Positions 1 through 6,508 of a stretch of 8,211 nt of DNA are shown here, piece by piece. Both the position numbers and the translations under genes were made by a program. The DNA comes from JACJXF01 sp964349045. Its GTDB lineage: Bacteria; Bacteroidota; Bacteroidia; Bacteroidales; GCA-2748055. Position 1 is the first letter of the stretch. Each line of letters starts with the position of its first letter. The notes below the pieces were generated by a model. That model was given only the letters and a program-made list of their open reading frames with translations. It was not told where the DNA came from and did not search any database. The DNA lies in NCBI GenBank assembly GCA_964349045.1, contig CAYGFI010000193.1, positions 1-8,211 of the forward strand, written 5' to 3'.

Positions 1-198
1 TAAATCAATAGAATACCCTTAACATAATCTATTTATTGTTGTTAAAGAGATTTTTAAAGTTTTTTTTATTCATTGATTTACAACACTTTGCAATAATAGT
101 TATTAACAACTATTGACATTAATATGTACGAAATTTGATCAATGTAATGACCTCCATTTGATTAGTTACTCTTTATCAATCCAATCTTTCTAATAAGG
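1..198. other. AT-rich non-coding edge
   Basis: No gene is supported here on either strand. The stretch is very AT-rich with a long T run near 60-67. A perfect 7-bp inverted repeat with a 6-nt spacer lies at 95-101 and 108-114 (AATAGTT / AACTATT). It could be an operator or a weak hairpin, but nothing nearby assigns it a role. The window edge hides what lies to the left. Confidence 0.4.
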
Positions 199-630
199 TC
201 AAAATTTGATACTTTCAGTTTTCAAGCTCGTAAAAAAACTTTCAAATAAGGGATTTATGTCAGCGATTGCCGTTTCCTTATTGTAATTCCAATCGCTACC
301 GTATTGGAAAAAGCAGTGGGTTTGACCATATTTAGCCGGTTAGATTACGATTAGCATAAATAACATATTAACAGATATTTAACTCCGACCAGCGATGGCC
401 AATTCACTCCAGCCAAAAGTGGTCATAGTGTCCGGCTTTTGCAAGAGATCCTATTCCTTTAGAATATTACTCGTGTAAGATGGAAAAAGGTTTATCAAAT
501 CTTCCCAAAAAGAATAATAAGGCTTATAATTTACAAAATCATCAGATTCGAAGTGGACGGCAAAAGTGACTATACTAAAAATGCAATGATAAATAAACGC
601 CACATACTTTGTACAAGTAATGGGAAAGTG
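199..630 (-). pseudogene. Possible gene remnant split by repeat copy 1
   Basis: Two open minus-strand stretches lie on either side of the 140-bp repeat. The upstream one (630 down to 451) is open for 59 codons and ends in TAG. It reads like protein in its second half, with aromatic and acidic residues such as YKPYYSFWEDLINLFPSY. The downstream one (about 304 down to 199) has a segment around GSDWNYNKETAIADINPLF and ends in TGA. Neither has a convincing start codon, and the first stop falls 7 bases before the repeat edge. One reading is a single minus-strand gene interrupted by the repeat and then decayed. The alternative is chance openness in AT-rich DNA, since both stretches are short. I do not recognise the protein. 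Confidence 0.3.
305..444. repeat. 140-bp direct repeat, copy 1 (IS21-end-like / MITE-like)
   Basis: This segment aligns without gaps to 3187-3326 at a constant offset of 2882 bp. I count 16 mismatches in 140 positions, about 89% identity. It starts with TG and has CA one base before its end. The first 40 bases match the reverse complement of the last 40 (ending at 443) at about 60% of positions, including TGACCA, TTT and GC-GG blocks, so it has imperfect terminal inverted repeats. Inside the right half, GGCCAATTCACTCC and GGTCATAGTGTCCGG are related units about 22 bp apart. Tandem units of this kind and TG/CA tips are known for the ends of IS21-family elements. The assignment is inference, because no transposase gene is present. 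No target-site duplication is visible. Confidence 0.8.
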
Positions 631-896
631 CTAAATATCAAGGTTTGTAGCCAGCTCAAACTTTATCTTGCCTTGACACGTAAGTGCCACACAATCTGCC
701 ACTACTCATACAATTTACCGTTAGAGTTCATGCAATGTTAGCGACACAACAAATTAAATAGCATGAAAACCCTACGCACAAATACCACATTCATCAACCC
801 AGAACTACATGCAAATTCTTCTGTTGATAAAAGAACTATTTTTTTCTCGCGCACTGTGGAAAGATTTTCTATCTTTCAATCATTTAAGTATATTCT
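631..896. other. Intergenic region upstream of the PIN gene
   Basis: No gene is supported. The stretch 745-815 is visibly rich in A and C on the plus strand. Two near-copies of a GTTAG-type heptamer occur at 720-726 and 737-743. A sequence TATCTTTC at 870-877 resembles the Bacteroidota -7 element TAnnTTTG at seven of eight positions, but no TTTG-type -33 element sits at the right distance, so the promoter is not resolved. No Shine-Dalgarno sequence precedes the ATG at 897, which is common in this phylum. Confidence 0.4.
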
Positions 897-2408
897 ATGA
901 AAGCACTTCTTGACACAAATATTATTATTCATCGGGAAACAAGCACAGTCGTCAACAGAGATATAGGCATACTTTTTAAATGGTTAGATAAAGCAAAGTA
1001 TACAAAATGTATTCATCCGATAACCATTCAAGAAATAAATAAAAATTCCAATAAACCTGCTGTTGAGACTTTAAAAATTAAACTCCAAAGCTATAACGAA
1101 TTACAGACAACTGCTCCACTTGACGATTCCGTTAAGAAAGTATCGGAAGAGATGGATAATAATGATAACGATAAAAATGACACACAGCTACTTAATGAAA
1201 TATATTGTGAACGTGCAGATATATTAGTAACGGAAGATAAGAAAATACACAAAAAGGCCGAAAGACTTGGCATATCTGAAAAGGTATTTAATATCAACTC
1301 ATTTTTAGAAAAGGTTGTATCAGAAAATCCCGATTTAGTTGATTATAAAGTATTAAGTGTATCAAAAAAATTATTCGGTAATGTCAACTTAAAAGATACC
1401 TTTTTTAATAGTTTTAGAGAAGACTATCCCGGTTTCGATATTTGGTTTAATAAGAAATCCGAAGAAACAGCATATATCACAGAAAACCAAGGTAATGTAC
1501 TCTCTTTCTCGTATGTGAAAGTTGAAAATGAGGATGAAAATTATTCGGATATAACTCCTGTTTTTAAACCAAAAAAGCGTCTAAAAATTGGAACATTCAA
1601 AGTTGAGAGTAATGGTGTTCGATTAGGTGAAAGGTTTTTAAAGATAATATTTGATAATGCTGTAGTAAATAAAGTCAGTGAAATTTACGTAACTATATTT
1701 GATAAACGTGAAGAGCAGAAAAGGTTAATTGAAATGCTTAAAACGTGGGGATTTGCTGAACACGGGATTAAAAAATCAGGTTGTGGTGAAGAAATTGTAT
1801 TAACTAGGAATTTTGACCCTGCATTCAATATTACCGACCCTAAATTAACATATCCTTATATTTCGAGTAACACCAATATATTTCTATGCCCCATTTGGCC
1901 TGATTATCATACCGAACTATTGCCAGACTCAATTTTAACTACTGAGTCACCGCTTGATTTTGTTGAAAATGAACCGCATAGAAATGCAATAAGGAAAGCT
2001 TACATTTCGCGCTCATGGGAGAAAGGGTTAAAAACTGGAGATTTAATTATCTTTTATCGTACTGGGGGTAAATATAAAGGTGTGATTTCAACAATTGGAA
2101 CTGTAGAAAATACTATTACAGGTATTAATGATGAAAATGATTTTATCTTAAAATGTAGAAAGAGAAGCATTTTTACAAATGAAGAGCTCAAAAAGTGGTG
2201 GAATTTTAATCCACGTAATAGACCTTTTATAGTTAATTTTCTATACAATTATTCCTTTCCGAAAAGAATAAATCTCGAACAATTAATTAAATTAGGTATT
2301 ATTAAAGATTACGAATCTGTACCAAGAGGATTCGTTAAAATTACAAAGGAACAGTTCAAAATAATAATAAAGGAGACAAAAAGTGATGAAAGTATTATTA
2401 TCGATTAA
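897..2408 (+). CDS. PIN nuclease + GNAT-like + PUA-like (EVE/ASCH-type) fusion protein
   Basis: The N-terminus (about residues 1-140) is a PIN domain. It opens with LLDTNIIIH, and D6, E46, D95, D108 and D114 fall where PIN metal-binding acidic residues lie; the block ADILVTEDKKIHKKAERLGI is typical of the family. PIN domains are usually metal-dependent RNases, often VapC-type toxins. Residues about 150-305 resemble a GNAT acetyltransferase, with a beta strand LKIGTFKV, a motif-A-like VRLGERFLKIIFDNA and a closing LKTWGFAEHG. Residues about 325-475 look like a PUA-like fold of the EVE/ASCH kind, with GLKTGDLIIFYRTGGKYKG followed by a strand ending IGTVE; such domains bind modified bases or RNA. 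No signal peptide or membrane segment is seen, so it should be cytosolic. The gene overlaps the ASCH gene, implying one transcript. A role in RNA-targeting defence or toxin-antitoxin activity is inference. The PIN call is firmer than the other two domains. Confidence 0.85.
   Translation: MKALLDTNIIIHRETSTVVNRDIGILFKWLDKAKYTKCIHPITIQEINKNSNKPAVETLKIKLQSYNELQTTAPLDDSVKKVSEEMDNNDNDKNDTQLLNEIYCERADILVTEDKKIHKKAERLGISEKVFNINSFLEKVVSENPDLVDYKVLSVSKKLFGNVNLKDTFFNSFREDYPGFDIWFNKKSEETAYITENQGNVLSFSYVKVENEDENYSDITPVFKPKKRLKIGTFKVESNGVRLGERFLKIIFDNAVVNKVSEIYVTIFDKREEQKRLIEMLKTWGFAEHGIKKSGCGEEIVLTRNFDPAFNITDPKLTYPYISSNTNIFLCPIWPDYHTELLPDSILTTESPLDFVENEPHRNAIRKAYISRSWEKGLKTGDLIIFYRTGGKYKGVISTIGTVENTITGINDENDFILKCRKRSIFTNEELKKWWNFNPRNRPFIVNFLYNYSFPKRINLEQLIKLGIIKDYESVPRGFVKITKEQFKIIIKETKSDESIIID
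2371..2375 (+). promoter_or_regulatory. Shine-Dalgarno of the ASCH gene
   Basis: AGGAG (within AAAGGAG, 2369-2375) lies inside the 3' end of the upstream gene, 10 nt before the ATG at 2386 and 7 nt before a GTG at 2383. It supports translation starting at one of these two adjacent codons. It stands out because the other genes in the window lack such a site. Confidence 0.6.
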
Positions 2409-2757
2409 ACCTGAGTTTGCTGATAAAATATTCGCAGGGATAAAAAAATATGAATTCAGAAGGGCATTGTTTAAAAATCCAAATATAAAAACTATTGTTG
2501 TATATTCTTCATCACCAGTTCAGAAGGTAATTGGAGAGTTTGATATTGAATCTATTTTAAGCGCCGAGCCAACAGTCTTATGGAATGCAACTAAAGAATT
2601 TGCTGGCATCAATAAGAAATATTTTTTTGATTATTTTAAAAGTAAAGATATGGGCTACGCTATTAAGATTAAAGCGACAAGAATTTACCATGAATCTTTA
2701 TGTATAAAAGAACACTTCAATGCTACGCCTCCTCAATCATTTATGTATATTAATTGA
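2386..2757 (+). CDS. Small ASCH-domain protein
   Basis: This protein of 123 aa (124 if the GTG at 2383 is the start) is a single ASCH domain, a PUA-like beta-barrel fold. It opens MKVLLSIKPEFADKIFAG and carries the signature G-x-K-x-x-E-x-R as GIKKYEFR, at residues 18-25 from the ATG. The rest alternates strands (TIVVYSSSPVQKVIGEFDI) and a C-terminal strand AIKIKATRIY. ASCH proteins are thought to act on RNA or modified nucleotides. E. coli YqfB, a member, hydrolyses N4-acetylcytidine; it shares the lysine of this motif but has threonine where this protein has glutamate, so the same activity cannot be assumed. The start overlaps the upstream gene by 23 nt in another frame and has its own Shine-Dalgarno, indicating translational coupling. 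It may be the partner, antitoxin or sensor of the PIN-GNAT protein; this is inference. Confidence 0.85.
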   Translation: MKVLLSIKPEFADKIFAGIKKYEFRRALFKNPNIKTIVVYSSSPVQKVIGEFDIESILSAEPTVLWNATKEFAGINKKYFFDYFKSKDMGYAIKIKATRIYHESLCIKEHFNATPPQSFMYIN

Positions 2758-3088
2758 TTCATCCAGCATAATTCAAGCACATTGCCTGGTTACACATCCC
2801 ATCACACATCCTAAACCAGTCAAAGAGCTTGCCAACAAAACGCACGGAATGACAAGAAAAAAGCACGAAACATAAACAAATGATATAGTGCATACGGGTT
2901 TACTCCCTTCGGTCGTGATAAAAGTTCAGAGGTTTTGCGAAGTTTAGCATCGCTGACCGCGTGTCGTTGAAGCTATAGCTGAGGAGCAAGCTCCGCGAAG
3001 ATGCTGTAGGAAATCGCTTCGTTCCAGATAGATATCGGGACCTTCCCGACACCATACCATCAAAAGCTGTACGTAATTATGAAGAGTG
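2758..3088. other. Intergenic region with A+C skew and inverted repeats
   Basis: No intact gene is supported. Bases 2761-2880 are about 72% A+C on the plus strand (86 of 120), a strong skew. Beyond that the DNA becomes GC-richer and holds several inverted repeats between 2937 and 3049, annotated separately. No clear intrinsic terminator follows the ASCH stop codon. Confidence 0.5.
2937..3049. repeat. Cluster of nested inverted repeats
   Basis: A palindrome AGCTATAGCT occupies 2971-2980. A perfect hairpin GGAGC-AA-GCTCC occupies 2983-2994. TCGGGA-CCT-TCCCGA occupies 3035-3049. Around the first two, AGCATC (2946-2951) pairs with GATGCT (3000-3005), and CGAAG (2938-2942) pairs with CTTCG (3017-3021), so a nested, branched fold is possible. 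The block is GC-richer than its surroundings and ends 39 nt before a truncated ORF. It may be an intergenic repeat, the leader of the decayed gene, or a structured RNA. The sequence alone does not decide between these. Confidence 0.45.
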
Positions 3089-3217
3089 ATGTATAAAGGA
3101 GAACCGTCAGAAGGCATAGAATTTTATAACCTGTTGTTTAAATCTGATGAGTTTACATCAGAATTAGGGAAGGTTGCTTTAGCCTCTGGAAAAACCAGTA
3201 GGTTTGACCATATTTGA
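3089..3217 (+). pseudogene. Truncated 5' end of an unknown gene, cut by repeat copy 2
   Basis: An ATG at 3089 opens a 42-codon frame that reads like a genuine protein N-terminus: EGIEFYNLLFKSDEF followed by TSELGKVALASG. The frame enters the 140-bp repeat at 3187, within the SGK codons, and stops at TGA 3215-3217 inside the repeat. The protein-like part therefore ends where the repeat starts, as expected if an insertion or recombination at the repeat removed the rest of the gene. I do not recognise the family with confidence. It could also be a short expressed ORF, but the abrupt junction argues for a broken gene. Confidence 0.5.
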
Positions 3218-3326
3218 CCGGTTAGATTACAATTTGCATAAATTGCATATTAACAGATACTAAACTCCAACCAGCGATGGTCAATTCACTCCGGCCAAAA
3301 GTGGCAATAGTGTCCGGCGTTTGCAA
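3187..3326. repeat. 140-bp direct repeat, copy 2 (IS21-end-like / MITE-like)
   Basis: This is the same orientation and length as the copy at 305-444, with 16 mismatches and no gaps. It also has TG at its left tip, CA just before its right end (3325), and imperfect terminal inverted repeats of about 58% over 40 bp. The internal related units GGTCAATTCACTCCGG and GGCAATAGTGTCCGG are better preserved here than in copy 1. It ends 14 bases before the stop codon of the GHKL ATPase gene, so it forms that gene's 3' flank. No target-site duplication is visible. Confidence 0.8.
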
Positions 3327-3340
3327 TATAACCCCTGATT

Positions 3341-5176
3341 CTACTTATTATTAAATTTACTCTTGATAAGACTAAGAAAGGTGGAATTTCTGGCATCAGC
3401 ATCCTTAATAACAGAATCCAAATCCATAATAAATATCCCAATGGGTAATTTCATTTCTGGTTCTAACTGTATAGCTACTTTGGTTTCTTGGTAATACATT
3501 TTACCAGTAGAATATAGCTTCGTATAATTGCCTGAAAGATGCATTTCAACATCGGTATTAAACTCAATAATACCATAGAACCATATTCGTTGTATCTGGT
3601 TATGGTAATGCTTCATCAATCGTCTTGCCCTGTTTTCCAATTGAGTAACAACTTTCATATTTTCCTCAAGCGTAATTCCCCTTTTTTTAAGTTCCACGAT
3701 TACTACATCAAAAGGTTTGCCCAATTCGGGGGCACATGAAAATATCAAAGCTATATCAGGCTTGCCATTATCTGGCTCTACATACTCACCTTTGGTAATT
3801 ACATCAACCAATTCAGACATTTTTTTTTCGCTCAGAATAGTTTCATAAGTCATGTATTTGTCATCCAGTACCCATGCATTATTCCTGTAGATATCATCTG
3901 TCAAATCTGTTTTGTGAAACTGCTCATATTTTGGTACAATCAAATTATGTAATATCGCTTCATCATCCTTGTCGCTGATTTTCTTGAGCCTCTCAATTGT
4001 AAACTGCCTGAACAGTATATACTCGGTTAATGCTCTGGATGATAATTCAAGAGATTTATTAAATTGGTCATCTGTCAATGATTGAGCGTCTAACACTTCC
4101 CTTTGTGCTCTGAAGAAACTATTTTGTGCTTTTTTAATGATATCCTCTCGTGACACATAACCAATGTTCTTTTCTTCAAAAAAACCAGTTAAATGAGGGT
4201 ATCTATTCGTGAGCGATACCTTTGTATCGTAGTTGCGTTTGGTGATTTCTGGAATGTTCTTTTCGATAATTTTAATTACTTCATGACGAAACATCGTCTG
4301 AATGTCTTTAAATTCATTTTCTGGCAGTATAAAGTTTTGTCTTGCATGGTCAATCTTACCATCAAATAAGTCAGAAAAAAGCAAAAAAATCATTTTATAC
4401 CCAAGTGGTATATTTTCCTGTGCAAGTAAATCAATTTGCTTTGTTCTGTTGTCTACTGATAAAGCAGCAATAAATGTTTCTTCACCGATGTCGACCTTCT
4501 CGATTGAATAATATATTCGCAGTACATCAAAAAGAGCCGAGGTAGAATTAAATTGAACCATTTTCATGTCAGCAATATCATCAAGTGTGACCGACTCATG
4601 TAATTCGTACTCACTAAGTTTTAAAGTGACATTAATTCGGATTTTCTTCGTATCCTGTTTATACTGAAAAAATCTGGAATAAAATTCTTCAATAATCCTG
4701 CTTTTTAAATCCTTGGGGGTTAAAAATGAATGGCTTTTAACTTTACTAAAGGTATAGCTTGATAACCTGATTGTTGAACCAGAGGGATGTTCATCTACAT
4801 TAGTGATTTCAGATGAATTCGCATCGAAATTCTCATCAAACCTAAAGAAGCGGTGTTTTGTTTTGTCAAAATTGGAATCAATGGTCACATTATCAAAATA
4901 GCATACATAAACAAGTCTTCCTAATCCTTTGTGTGAACTCTCATCAACATCAAATAGTCTACCGAATTTTTTAACTCTTTGGTCTGTGAAACCTTCACCA
5001 TTATCAGAAATTTCAATTGAAAGGGTATCTGGCTTGTCAAAATTTGCTATTCTTATAGATATATCAATATTAGTAGCCCCAGCATCAAACGCATTTGCAA
5101 TTGCTTCAATATAAACCATTTCCAACGAGGAATTGCCAAAAAACATTTTAACTGCCTGACTCAATTTAACTTCCAT
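3341..5176 (-). CDS. GHKL (MORC/MutL/Hsp90-type) ATPase with C-terminal PD-(D/E)XK-like nuclease
   Basis: Residues about 1-150 form a GHKL ATPase domain. The N-box is EAIANAFDAGA (E24, N28, D31), the G1 box is DNGEGF (58-63) and the G2 box is GLGR (84-87). These residues bind ATP and Mg2+ and drive dimer closure in MutL, Hsp90, gyrase B and MORC proteins. Residues about 180-280 fit the following transducer-like region. The middle (about 340-460) is helical and charged and contains NNAWVLDDKYMTYETILSEK, a block I associate with a bacterial family of GHKL ATPases carrying nuclease tails. At the C-terminus, PDIALIF (D474), VVIVELKKRG (E495-x-K497) and TQLENRARRL (Q512) give the D...ExK...Q order of a PD-(D/E)XK nuclease. 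The gene stands alone, reading toward repeat copy 2, and no Shine-Dalgarno is seen before the ATG. DNA cleavage controlled by ATP, possibly antiviral, is inference; the ATPase call is firm. Confidence 0.85.
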   Translation of the reverse strand: MEVKLSQAVKMFFGNSSLEMVYIEAIANAFDAGATNIDISIRIANFDKPDTLSIEISDNGEGFTDQRVKKFGRLFDVDESSHKGLGRLVYVCYFDNVTIDSNFDKTKHRFFRFDENFDANSSEITNVDEHPSGSTIRLSSYTFSKVKSHSFLTPKDLKSRIIEEFYSRFFQYKQDTKKIRINVTLKLSEYELHESVTLDDIADMKMVQFNSTSALFDVLRIYYSIEKVDIGEETFIAALSVDNRTKQIDLLAQENIPLGYKMIFLLFSDLFDGKIDHARQNFILPENEFKDIQTMFRHEVIKIIEKNIPEITKRNYDTKVSLTNRYPHLTGFFEEKNIGYVSREDIIKKAQNSFFRAQREVLDAQSLTDDQFNKSLELSSRALTEYILFRQFTIERLKKISDKDDEAILHNLIVPKYEQFHKTDLTDDIYRNNAWVLDDKYMTYETILSEKKMSELVDVITKGEYVEPDNGKPDIALIFSCAPELGKPFDVVIVELKKRGITLEENMKVVTQLENRARRLMKHYHNQIQRIWFYGIIEFNTDVEMHLSGNYTKLYSTGKMYYQETKVAIQLEPEMKLPIGIFIMDLDSVIKDADARNSTFLSLIKSKFNNK

Positions 5177-5379
5177 ACATCATTGCATTTTAATCAACTA
5201 AAATAATTTTTTTTTCTTCAGCAGCATTCGAACAGTGCTTGTTTTATTAGTACCCGTAGCTATTTTGGAAAACTACAAATGATAATAACCAATACTTAAA
5301 GGTAAATAAATAAACATTCATTCCACAGTCGTGAATCCTTATCAATATCAAAAAAATGGTTTCAACCTTAATTCAAGGA
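5177..5379. other. Intergenic region upstream of the GHKL ATPase gene
   Basis: This AT-rich leader contains no supported gene. It must hold the promoter of the minus-strand ATPase gene, but no pair of Bacteroidota-type -33/-7 elements stands out. The A-run just upstream of the gene on the minus strand (9 bases, near 5208-5216) may help ribosome binding in place of a Shine-Dalgarno. Confidence 0.35.
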
Positions 5380-5708
5380 TTATGCTGTCCTAGCTATATT
5401 TGATACTCTTTCGTTATCGATACGTGTGCTAAATTTCAGAACCATAAGCTCTATTTCATCGAGTTTCTCTCCCAGTTCCCATTGGTCAGATGCCTGAGCC
5501 AAAATAAAACCATTTAAGACCTTTTTCTTGCCAAAGACTACTGGATTGCCATCCGAATCAGTTTCTTGGTTAATAGTGCCATGAAACCATCTATCCCAGC
5601 CATTCTTCCCACACTTTGCCGTGTAGAGTTCAGTGATTTCGAACCGGTCTTATTGTCATCTAAAACCCTGATACACTCACCAAAACTATTCACAGATAAT
5701 TTCTTAAT
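5380..5708 (-). pseudogene. Frameshifted remnant of a small unknown protein (about 109 codons)
   Basis: Reading the minus strand, one frame gives KKLSVNSFGECIRVLDDNKTG (from about 5705, with a GTG at 5691-5693). A second frame takes over near 5640-5650 with EITELYTAKCGKNGWDRWF, continues through VVFGKKKVLNGFILAQASDQ and WELGEKLDEIELMVLKF, and ends at TAA 5380-5382. The second frame is closed upstream by TAA at 5650-5652 and the first is closed upstream by TAA at 5709-5711. The two halves join smoothly if one base is missing near 5641-5649. The residue content (W, C, G, charged turns) looks like real protein. I do not recognise the family. A sequencing error instead of true decay is possible. 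Confidence 0.55.
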
Positions 5709-5898
5709 TTAAATAGAGTCAATAATTTGTTGCATCCCCATTTAATAATGTTATCAAAAAACATCCGATTATTTGGTTTATTTCTGACCCCCAAATATAC
5801 GTAATATATAAAGTATTGGGTTCTTGAGGAATTCAGAAGGAAGTTCAGTGTTTAATTAGAATAATTGTATTTAATAAATTGAGATTTTATTTTTACAA
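5709..5898. other. Intergenic region with a possible -7 element
   Basis: No gene is supported. On the minus strand TATATTTG (5799-5792) is a perfect match to the Bacteroidota -7 element TAnnTTTG and points toward the frameshifted remnant about 83 nt away. No matching TTTG-type -33 element is seen at the usual distance, so the promoter is only a candidate. Confidence 0.3.
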
Positions 5899-6156
5899 TT
5901 AGAAAGGTAAATTATCAAGTTCATCTTCAAGTTCATCATCAATTTTTGGTAATTCTTCGTTGGATATTTGTAATCCTTCTTCCTTAATTTTATCAATATA
6001 TTCTTGTGTGAGATATGTATTTCGAAATCGTTTGAAAGCGAATTCATATGCATCTTCTTTTGCCCATTGTTTATGCTTTGGTAAATCTCCAATACCTTCA
6101 AATTTTTCAATAAATTGAATTAATTCTAAAAATAACCTATTTTCAATATAAACCAT
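5899..6156 (-). CDS. Small acidic helical protein, unknown function
   Basis: This 85-aa ORF starts MVYIENRLFLELIQFIEKFE and ends with an acidic tail (PKIDDELEDELDNLPF). Hydrophobic and charged residues are spaced as in amphipathic helices. There is no signal peptide, membrane segment or recognisable motif. Its composition is more protein-like than the lysine- and isoleucine-heavy overlapping ORF in another frame at 5871-6110, so this frame is preferred. No Shine-Dalgarno is seen. It lies downstream of the AbiE operon on the same strand, but 91 nt from the next ORF, so co-transcription is uncertain. No family is recognised. Confidence 0.55.
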   Translation of the reverse strand: MVYIENRLFLELIQFIEKFEGIGDLPKHKQWAKEDAYEFAFKRFRNTYLTQEYIDKIKEEGLQISNEELPKIDDELEDELDNLPF

Positions 6157-6247
6157 AAAATACAGATGGCAATGTCCATGTTTCCATTGTGATTAGGTTT
6201 ATAATTATTAAACTATGCTAATTCCTTATAATAGTAAAGAATTGTAA

Positions 6248-6481
6248 TTATTTTGAGAACAGCACATTATGGATTTGTTGTCCTTCAATATTAAGCTCAA
6301 ATCTCACCAGTTCATTGCTTTCAACTACATTGAATGACCCTGCCCCATTATAGGTGAATTCGGGATATCTTTCGGCCGATTCATATTTATCCAGTGTATC
6401 GAGCACAATATAATACGCTTCATGGATATCCACCGGCATAATCCCTTTTCCGGTTTTCGCCATCAGGAAGGCCGAATACAT
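6248..6481 (-). CDS. Small ORF downstream of abiEii, unknown function
   Basis: This 77-aa ORF starts MYSAFLMAKTGKGIMPVDIH and has a later segment, YPEFTYNGAGSFNVVESNEL, that suggests beta strands. It begins 27 nt after the stop codon of the AbiEii toxin gene and is in the same frame, separated from it only by that TAA. No Shine-Dalgarno precedes the ATG. It could be a third gene of the operon, the C-terminal scrap of a deleted gene, or a former extension. No family is recognised. Amino-acid composition supports a coding origin. Confidence 0.5.
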   Translation of the reverse strand: MYSAFLMAKTGKGIMPVDIHEAYYIVLDTLDKYESAERYPEFTYNGAGSFNVVESNELVRFELNIEGQQIHNVLFSK

Positions 6482-6508
6482 TAATATTTTAAACTTTTGC
6501 TTTAACTT

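Noticed and set aside
553..741. 62-aa plus-strand ORF starting at GTG
   Set aside because: Cysteine- and histidine-rich, low-complexity-like composition, no ribosome-binding site, and it overlaps a more protein-like minus-strand frame. Treated as chance.
720..743. GTTAG-type heptamers that could be integron attC core sites
   Set aside because: Neither GTTAGAG nor GTTAGCG matches the GTTRRRY core at its last positions, and no paired RYYYAAC site or imperfect palindrome between them was found. No integrase is present.
305..3326. Classic composite transposon bounded by two full IS copies
   Set aside because: The bounding repeats are only 140 bp, encode no transposase and show no shared target-site duplication. 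The flanking-repeat arrangement is reported instead.
3187..3326. Repeat copy 2 as the intrinsic terminator of the GHKL gene
   Set aside because: The inverted repeats are long, imperfect and far apart, with no GC-rich hairpin followed by a T run on the minus strand.
5871..6110. 79-aa minus-strand ORF overlapping the 85-aa ORF
   Set aside because: Very rich in Lys, Ile and Asn, as expected for a shadow frame in AT-rich DNA. The 85-aa frame has better protein character.
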